Origin: Ardenticatenaceae bacterium
Lineage (GTDB): Bacteria; Chloroflexota; Anaerolineae; Promineifilales; Promineifilaceae
Assembly: GCA_030065875.1 (NCBI GenBank)
Contig: JASJCR010000021.1
Span: 1-64,000 of the forward strand
Reading direction: 5' to 3'
Length of the DNA stretch: 64,000 nt
Shown: piece by piece, positions 58,740 through 64,000 of the stretch
Layout of the letters: every line of letters begins with the position of its first letter
How positions within the stretch are numbered: the stretch's first letter is position 1
Program-made: the position numbers and the translations under genes
The notes under the pieces: generated by a model
What the model saw: the letters and a program-made list of their open reading frames with translations, nothing else
Database searches by the model: none
Told to the model about the DNA's origin: nothing

Positions 58740-61676
58740 TCAGTGATGGTGAGATGGGTGACGACGAACCAACCGAAAACCGAAAGCGTTATTGCGGAAG
58801 GTCGGATGGAAGTCGTCGTAGTCGGCGGCGCGCACTCTGTACTGATTATCAAACCACGACCCGCCGCGCAACATCCGCGCATTTTCGTCGTCATCGTACC
58901 TGCTTTGCGTCCATTCCCATACGTCGCCGCTCATACCATCTGCACCACATTCTGCTCGTCCCATTGGAAACGCGCCCACCGCACCGGTGCGCGGCAGCCC
59001 GCTTTCTGAGCTGTTGGTCAACCCATCCCGCCACTCGTTACCCCACGGGTATTCTCGCCGGTCTGTGTGGCGCGCAGCTCGCTCCCATTCCTCCTCAGTC
59101 GGGAGTTGATACGGTTCTCCGGTCTCTTCAGACAGCCAATTCACATACGCTTCTGCTTCATACCAACTCACCCCCACCACCGGCTGGTTGTCATGAATAA
59201 AATCTTCATTTTCAAGCTGTCCCCAAAACTCAGGCTGAGTCCATCCTTCTCTTGTTTTCCACCGCCACCCGTCATCAGACCAATGTGCCTCAGTCTTATA
59301 CCCGCCAGCCTCAACAAAATAGCGAAACTGGGCATTGGTCACCGGATAGCGGGCGATCTCAAACGGCCCTAGTGTGATTTCTTCTTTGTCTTCCCCATAC
59401 AAAAACGGTCCCCCACGAATGGAAATCATCAATGGCTCTCTGGTGCATACTCCCGGCCGGGGATCACCCAATAAAGCCAGGGCATCACCGGAGTGTACCC
59501 GCCGCAGGGGAGAGAGCGCTCCCGCTTCCAGCAAATCCACCAGGGCTTGACGCAGTTTGGGCAGCAGCTTCACCCCCACTTCTTCATCCCGTTCGATTTG
59601 GGCCAGGCCGATCACCACCGCCATCTCCCCCGCCAGCCAGATGCGGCTCCAATCAGACGGCTCAGGGTTCTTGGGCACCCCATCCCCAATCATATAATCC
59701 ACCGCATCGAGCGGCGTCTGCCAGTTTTTGAGATTGTGCACCAGATTGCCGGCCGCCAGGTTGAGCACCTCCCGCCATGTATCCCCCTGTTCTGCCAGTC
59801 GGGTCGCCTCCCGGCCAAAACGACGCTGCGCTGAGAGATGGCAGGCGGCCAGATATTCCTGAAAGGTCCGATGAGGAAAGGCGTATACCCTTTCATCTGC
59901 CCCACCGCGGCCGATGAGCAGATGCGCCCGCTCCTCGGTGTAGTGGAGAAACGCCTCGGCGTTAGCGTAGCTCCTCACATATTTGCGAGCAATGCGAATG
60001 ATCTCTCCCTCTGGGATGTCAGCCCGATCTTCCCGCTCCGGAGCCTGACTGTGCGCCTCCCAGGCGATCTCCCACAGCAGCTGCTCAAGCTCTGCCCGGC
60101 TGATTCCCAACCGATCCAGCACGCCCGGCAGCTCCCGCCCGTCGACCACCTCTTTGTGCTGCTGCCAGCGCAGAAGCATCGTCTCCACACACGCCTGATA
60201 TAGCATCGCCCGCTCATCCGGCAGGGTTCCCCGATAGGTCTGCACCAGGGCCATGATCGTCAACAGCATCGGGTTTTGGGCCAGCAGGAAGAGTCGCTTT
60301 CGTCGTGCGGCCTGCTGCAGCATCATTTTGAACGCTTCAGCCTGCGGCCGGTCCAGTTCACCAACTTCAATCAACGCCTCGTACCAGCGATCAACAAAGC
60401 GATCAATCTGCGACTCGTTAAAGTCGGCCAGGGTGACCGGTTTCACCCCGGCCGGGGCTTCTTCAGGCACATACGATAACACCCGACAGGTGGCGATCCA
60501 GCGACAGTTGCCGTAGATGGTGTTAGACAGATCATCTATGCGCGACCAGACTTCGGCCCGCTGCTCGGCCGGGACTTCGTCTACCCCGTCGAGCAGAAGC
60601 AGGATCTGCCCTTTGTCAATCTTTTTTTCCAGAATCGGAACGACTTCACCCTGTTTTTCGGCATCCAATATCGAAGCCACATAAGCCCAAATCGCCAGAC
60701 CGCCGGGTTCCTCGTGCTGCACGCGGGCAAAATCACGCATGTTGATCATGATCGGGATCAATTTCCCGCCGTCCCAGATGATTTCTTTCTGATCATCATC
60801 GTCAACTTCGCTGTCGTATGGACTCACGCGGGCTTGATAACTCTTATTGGTCCAGGTGATCTTCAGGGGCGGCTCAGGATAGCGAAGACCGCTAGCTAGC
60901 CGGCCGGCGATGTAGCGCAAAAAGGTCGACTTTCCCGACCCCGGATCACCCAGGATGACCGCGTGCTTAAGATAGCGAAGGAGCGCTACCGCAGCATCGG
61001 TTTCCTCCAGGCGATACAGGCCGGCTTCTGACTCAATTTCCTCAGATTCAATCAGAAGTGGGCTGCTGAGGGTCAAACTAATGTAGATTTGATCGAGCGA
61101 GATCGCCTGCTGGTCGGCACTCGATCCGGCTTCATCGAGGGGCCCCAGCTGCAGCCGGCGCGTGCGGCGGATGACCCACTCCAGGTAGCGGTTGAGGTGC
61201 TCCTCATCCCGATTTTCTTCCAGGTTTTGATTCACAATGGTGATGTTTTGATCCCGGCCGATAAACGTCCCCCTGTCCCTGATGGCGATATTGCCGGTAA
61301 ACGCCCTTCCCCCTCCGGTGTTGATCGTGGTTCCCGCCGGGAGGTTTGTTTCTGACTGACTCTCTCCCTTGATCGCTTGCCCCTCGGCCGTCGATTGAAA
61401 TTCGTCAAGCCGCCGATGAAGATCAGCAACTTGGGCGATGCGGCCGCTCATAGCCAGCACAGCAAGCAGTACGGTCTTGAGTTGAGCTAGATCAAGATGG
61501 GTAATCAGGTGGGTTGAAAATTCTATAGAGGAGCCGGCCAGATCGAGCCCTATTTGCTCAATCCCGCTTTGACCTAAAGCAGATTCCAGGATTTCTCGCC
61601 GAGCCTTTAGATCCTCAAATTGCGGTCGGAAAATTTCGGCTATTTCATTAAAAAGAGGTTCCGGTAGTGCTGGCAT
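58740..61676 (-). CDS. NACHT (STAND) NTPase with C-terminal formylglycine-generating-enzyme-like domain
   Basis: 978 residues. Helical N-domain (1-95), a Gly-rich linker with TGNIAIRDRGTFIGRDQNITI (116-147), NACHT ATPase with Walker A GDPGSGKST (243-251) and Walker B ILLLLDGVDEVP, a helical region, and an FGE-sulfatase/C-type-lectin-like domain (about 745-978: ARYPVTNAQFRYFVEAGG, QPVVGVSWYEAEAYVNWLSE, LPTEEEWERAARHTD, MSGDVWEWTQS, MLRGGSWFDN). It lacks the paired cysteines of true FGEs, so it is a binding module. The domain plan matches conflict or signalling STAND proteins whose FGE-like end is often diversified by retroelements. The last codons fit that pattern (58765-58870). Confidence 0.85.
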   Translation of the reverse strand: MPALPEPLFNEIAEIFRPQFEDLKARREILESALGQSGIEQIGLDLAGSSIEFSTHLITHLDLAQLKTVLLAVLAMSGRIAQVADLHRRLDEFQSTAEGQAIKGESQSETNLPAGTTINTGGGRAFTGNIAIRDRGTFIGRDQNITIVNQNLEENRDEEHLNRYLEWVIRRTRRLQLGPLDEAGSSADQQAISLDQIYISLTLSSPLLIESEEIESEAGLYRLEETDAAVALLRYLKHAVILGDPGSGKSTFLRYIAGRLASGLRYPEPPLKITWTNKSYQARVSPYDSEVDDDDQKEIIWDGGKLIPIMINMRDFARVQHEEPGGLAIWAYVASILDAEKQGEVVPILEKKIDKGQILLLLDGVDEVPAEQRAEVWSRIDDLSNTIYGNCRWIATCRVLSYVPEEAPAGVKPVTLADFNESQIDRFVDRWYEALIEVGELDRPQAEAFKMMLQQAARRKRLFLLAQNPMLLTIMALVQTYRGTLPDERAMLYQACVETMLLRWQQHKEVVDGRELPGVLDRLGISRAELEQLLWEIAWEAHSQAPEREDRADIPEGEIIRIARKYVRSYANAEAFLHYTEERAHLLIGRGGADERVYAFPHRTFQEYLAACHLSAQRRFGREATRLAEQGDTWREVLNLAAGNLVHNLKNWQTPLDAVDYMIGDGVPKNPEPSDWSRIWLAGEMAVVIGLAQIERDEEVGVKLLPKLRQALVDLLEAGALSPLRRVHSGDALALLGDPRPGVCTREPLMISIRGGPFLYGEDKEEITLGPFEIARYPVTNAQFRYFVEAGGYKTEAHWSDDGWRWKTREGWTQPEFWGQLENEDFIHDNQPVVGVSWYEAEAYVNWLSEETGEPYQLPTEEEWERAARHTDRREYPWGNEWRDGLTNSSESGLPRTGAVGAFPMGRAECGADGMSGDVWEWTQSRYDDDENARMLRGGSWFDNQYRVRAADYDDFHPTFRNNAFGFRLVRRHPSHHH

Positions 61677-61820
61677 CCGGTATTCCTAAAAGATAATTCG
61701 AATCAGAAACGCCAAAGATCATTCATTTTACTACAATCTCAATCGATCTGTATAGACGAGGTGTGAGGGAATTCACTCCCATCGAAAAGGATTAAATGTG
61801 CGAAGCTGTTATCGCCGATA

Positions 61821-61840
61821 GACTGGGCCAATCTTGAAGG
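61821..61840. repeat. Degenerate half REP
   Basis: GACTGGGCCAATCTTGAAG keeps one arm and the TTGAA loop of the REP family, but the complementary arm is lost. It lies in the 245-bp gap between the NACHT and VOC genes, in which nothing else is seen. Confidence 0.5.
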
Positions 61841-61921
61841 CGGAAAAATTTTTTGAAAAGATTTTGTAAATCACTTAGAGTTAGATGGCAGGCTGGCTTA
61901 AAGAAAATGCACGGAGAGGAC

Positions 61922-62332
61922 ATGAATAAAAAAGTTGAAATTGTGGGAGTTGTGTATCCTAGTTTTTATGTGAAGGAATTTGATACAGCTGTGGCCTTTT
62001 ACACAAATGTTTTTGGAGTGCCGCAGGTAAATCAGGAACGGATAAAAGGGTGGTATTTAGGCAACACCTGGCTGACGCTTTTCCCAAGTGCTGATGGTGG
62101 GGTATTCCCTGATAGCAATCCACGCAATGGGGAATTTGCCGTACAGGTTGGCTCACCCGAGCAGGTGGACATTCTTTTTAACGCTATGGTAGACGCCGGA
62201 GCCAAGCCATTTTGGGAACCAAAAGATGTTGAAATGTATGAAAAAATGCGTTTTTCATGTGTTGATGATCCTGTAGGCATCCGGGTTGACATTATTTGCC
62301 CGCTGCCGATCAAGGAACAACAGAAAGATTAA
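61922..62332 (+). CDS. VOC family (glyoxalase/bleomycin resistance-like) protein
   Basis: 136 residues from MNKKVEIVGVVYPSFYVKEFD, with GGAGAGG just upstream. Two beta-alpha-beta-beta-beta modules: PSFYVKEFDTAVAFYTNVFGVPQVNQERIKGWYLGN and FAVQVGSPEQVDILFNAMVDAGAKPFWEPKDVEMYEKMRFSCVDDPVGIRVDII. The usual N-terminal metal His is replaced (PSFYV), and the terminal metal Glu is Asp/absent (RVDII), so a metal-dependent enzyme is doubtful; small-molecule binding is possible. Confidence 0.75.
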   Translation: MNKKVEIVGVVYPSFYVKEFDTAVAFYTNVFGVPQVNQERIKGWYLGNTWLTLFPSADGGVFPDSNPRNGEFAVQVGSPEQVDILFNAMVDAGAKPFWEPKDVEMYEKMRFSCVDDPVGIRVDIICPLPIKEQQKD

Positions 62333-62512
62333 GCTCAACACGCAATCCAGCGGCTTTAGCTAAAAGTAAAGCAATAATTTTAACCAAGTCACGGCCGGCG
62401 AGCGCAAGAATGTGCCATAGCGCCCGGATCGTAAAAACAGAGGCAAACAAAATGGCCGTTAGCTTTGAAGCTAACAGCCATTCTCAATAAAATAGCTTTC
62501 CAAATTGGAAAC

Positions 62513-62728
62513 TCAGTCGCTGCCCTCATATTTGAAGGAAACCTTTACCTTGGCGCGATAGGCAAGCACCTTGCCATCTTCCAGGTGCATATCCAGCGTC
62601 GTCACCTCAGCCACCCGCAGGTCACGCAAGCTTTGAGCGGCTCTTTCAACGGCCACAGTGGCGGCTCTTTCCCACGATTCTGTGCTGGTGCCAACCAGTT
62701 CAATAACTTTGTAGACATTTTCGCTCAT
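62513..62728 (-). CDS. Dodecin flavoprotein
   Basis: 71 residues from MSENVYKVIELVG, with AAGGAGAACACC before the ATG. Dodecin signatures are complete: VYKVIELVGTSTESWERAATVAVERAAQSLRDLRVAEV and YRAKVKVSFKYEG, including the Trp (in ESWE) that stacks on flavin. Twelve subunits form a hollow flavin-storage sphere in the cytoplasm. Single gene; the preceding 180-bp gap to the VOC gene shows nothing else. Confidence 0.93.
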   Translation of the reverse strand: MSENVYKVIELVGTSTESWERAATVAVERAAQSLRDLRVAEVTTLDMHLEDGKVLAYRAKVKVSFKYEGSD

Positions 62729-62758
62729 GGTGTTCTCCTTTTTGTCCCGTTTGATCAC

Positions 62759-63222
62759 AAAAGAATTAAACGAGAGGTGTGTGAGGGGTCAAATCAACAA
62801 TGCCTAAGGCATCTAGAAGCATTATACATTATTTCCCGGTGCCGCCTGACGAGATCCTTGTATGTCAAAGGGAAAGGTGATCCGAGGGTGATTTAACCCA
62901 TCCACATTGGTTGGGGCTTGGCTAGTAGGGGCTTGGCTCGCCAAGCCCCCACACCAGTTTCAATCTGGCCACCTCTACTCCTTGTCCACAGCTTGAACGC
63001 GGCAAGGACGGTCGACATTGTGGCGATGCGCGAGGTGTGGCCTCTTTGCCACGGCGTCTTGGAGAGTGGGTCACCGTTTGACCGATACCAAGCGACGGAA
63101 ATCGCTTGATTTTTCACACGATACTCATTCAGAGCGATGAAAAGGGATCGGCGGGCAATGGGACTGGTGGTTGGGTGTTATACTAAAGCAATCGCTTGAC
63201 ACTATTTGGCATTGAGGACTGC
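62759..63222. other. Intergenic stretch with dispersed palindromic repeat
   Basis: No supported gene in 464 bp. It contains the repeat at 62890-62952 and a stretch (62950-63110) with short open frames on both strands but no ribosome-binding site or recognised motif. The promoter of the HIT-like gene probably lies at 63140-63200. Confidence 0.5.
62890..62952. repeat. Dispersed palindromic repeat, copy 2 (duplicated half)
   Basis: The 21-bp leader is identical to that at 20950-20970, then GGGGCTTGGCTAG occurs, then a full palindrome GGGGCTTGGC-TC-GCCAAGCCCC (62928-62949). The left half of the palindrome is thus present twice in tandem, suggesting slippage or nested insertion. Confidence 0.7.
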
Positions 63223-63927
63223 ATGTTTTCTAAAGTAAATAGGCAATTATTCAACCTTGCAAGAAGCAGCTATTCGACCTATTTTATCGGCTTCATTTTT
63301 GCTTACTTATCGTTTGCCATACCGGTTAAGAAGGTAAAAAACGAAAAAAAGATCCTGTCCTTTTACCATCCAAGAAAATATTGGGATGAACATTTACTGA
63401 TCGTTCCGAAAAAAAGGGTCCCCGATTTTACCGCTTTAGATTTAGCGCAAGAAGAAGACAAATTGATCGTTCAACAGATTTTTTCAGGGGCAGTGGATAC
63501 CGCATCTATTGCTGGATTATCAAACTTTACAATTTTGGTGAACGGTGGCGCGTACCAGGACGTGCCCCAACTGCATTTTCACATCGGGTCCGGTCATGAT
63601 ATTCAGGGCAACGCGTTGGCAACCGAAGAACCTACACCTGACGATTTGTCAGATCTACCGGCATTCTCAACCAAACATTGGAAAGCCTACAGCGTTGCTA
63701 AGGAGACGCCTGGATTCCAAATGAGTTTTGTATCTCATTTAAATTTTGAGTTAAATGAAGGGATTGAAGAAATCACTGATTTATTCAAAGTCGTTCAAGA
63801 TATTGTGGCCGATAACGACTTTATCGGTTATTCATTGATGACGAACGTAAGAACAAACCAGGGAGCAACTTCGAAAATTTTCAGTTTAGTCGCCAGATTT
63901 TCTGATGAATCAATTGTACAAAAATAG
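63223..63927 (+). CDS. HIT-like nucleotide-binding protein with membrane segment
   Basis: 234 residues from MFSKVNRQLF (GAGG eight bases upstream). An N-terminal hydrophobic segment (YFIGFIFAYLSFAIPV) is followed by a histidine-triad-like domain: HPRKYWDEHLLIVPKKRVPDF, LVNGGAYQDVPQLHFHIGSG. The triad reads QLHFHI, so the first His is Gln while the catalytic central His remains, as in several bacterial HIT branches. The C-terminal 90 residues are an unusual extension. It probably hydrolyses or binds nucleotides at the membrane face; the substrate is unknown. Confidence 0.68.
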   Translation: MFSKVNRQLFNLARSSYSTYFIGFIFAYLSFAIPVKKVKNEKKILSFYHPRKYWDEHLLIVPKKRVPDFTALDLAQEEDKLIVQQIFSGAVDTASIAGLSNFTILVNGGAYQDVPQLHFHIGSGHDIQGNALATEEPTPDDLSDLPAFSTKHWKAYSVAKETPGFQMSFVSHLNFELNEGIEEITDLFKVVQDIVADNDFIGYSLMTNVRTNQGATSKIFSLVARFSDESIVQK

Positions 63928-64000
63928 TAACCATTCAGGTCGCTAGCCTCTTTAAAGATTGTGGCCGGTGTCCACACCGAGCCACCAGCCGGCACGGTCA

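Noticed and set aside
61822-61850. Full REP copy
   Set aside because: Only one arm and the loop are preserved; the second arm reads GGCGGAAAAA, so it is listed only as a degenerate half-unit.
62893-63117. 74-residue minus-strand frame and an overlapping plus-strand frame
   Set aside because: Neither has a ribosome-binding site or known motif, and both start within or next to the dispersed palindrome. Treated as non-coding.
63952-64000. Possible C-terminus of a minus-strand gene at the right edge
   Set aside because: A 15-codon open frame (DRAGWWLGVDTGHNL then TAA) could be a real gene end, but it is too short to support from this window alone.

Overview
The window looks like a chromosomal accessory stretch of a Chloroflexota bacterium (Anaerolineae/Caldilineae-like). 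This is inferred from gene content, not from a marker gene. The clues are several SARP/BTAD and MalT-LuxR regulators with large ATPase bodies, a choice-of-anchor-type parallel beta-helix protein, a NACHT protein with a formylglycine-generating-enzyme-like tail, and many short palindromic repeats between and even inside genes. No rRNA, tRNA or CRISPR array was seen.

Left third (1-27.8 kb): mostly independent metabolic and regulatory genes. In order: a DUF418 membrane protein, a secreted beta-helix protein, an acyltransferase, a two-gene lipoprotein glycosidase operon (clan GH-A enzyme plus GH3) behind a strong promoter with tandem LacI-type operators, a Fic protein with its own inverted-repeat operator, a BTAD-ATPase regulator, a ParB-like protein, a membrane-anchored 25-residue-repeat protein, a nitroreductase, a methyltransferase broken by two stop codons, a TetR/SDR divergent pair with matching operators, a cytochrome P450, a MalT-type LuxR regulator carrying an in-frame repeat insertion, a zinc-less MDR oxidoreductase, an SMP-30-like secreted propeller, an ATP-grasp/radical-SAM operon and a GT4 glycosyltransferase.

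Middle (28.3-58.0 kb): a single co-directional cluster of about 28 kb encoding a headless contractile tail (extracellular contractile injection system or tailocin-like particle), preceded by a short SARP-type regulator. The order parallels phage P2 tail genes: candidate terminator, sheath, tube, chaperone, a Pro/Ala-rich protein at the tape-measure position, gpU-like, helical protein, a giant second gpU-like fusion, subtilase, gpD-like hub, gpV-like spike, PAAR tip, gp25, gpJ, gpI-like protein fused to eight fibre repeats, two further tail-associated proteins, a repeat fibre and a holin-like protein. No capsid, portal or terminase gene, and no AAA+ ATPase of the Afp15 type, is visible. The unusual parts are a 1630-residue protein ending in a GT2 glycosyltransferase, a baseplate protein carrying OmpA, peptidoglycan-binding and catalytically dead metzincin-like domains, and a subtilase without a signal peptide set between baseplate genes. 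I infer that these are payload or surface-interaction parts of the particle.

Right end (58.0-64.0 kb): a REP-associated transposase flanked by, and internally carrying, the same palindromic REP found elsewhere in the window; a NACHT-FGE protein whose C-terminus has the codon pattern of a diversity-generating-retroelement target; a VOC protein; a dodecin; and a HIT-like protein. All functional statements are from reading sequence and family knowledge; no database search was run.
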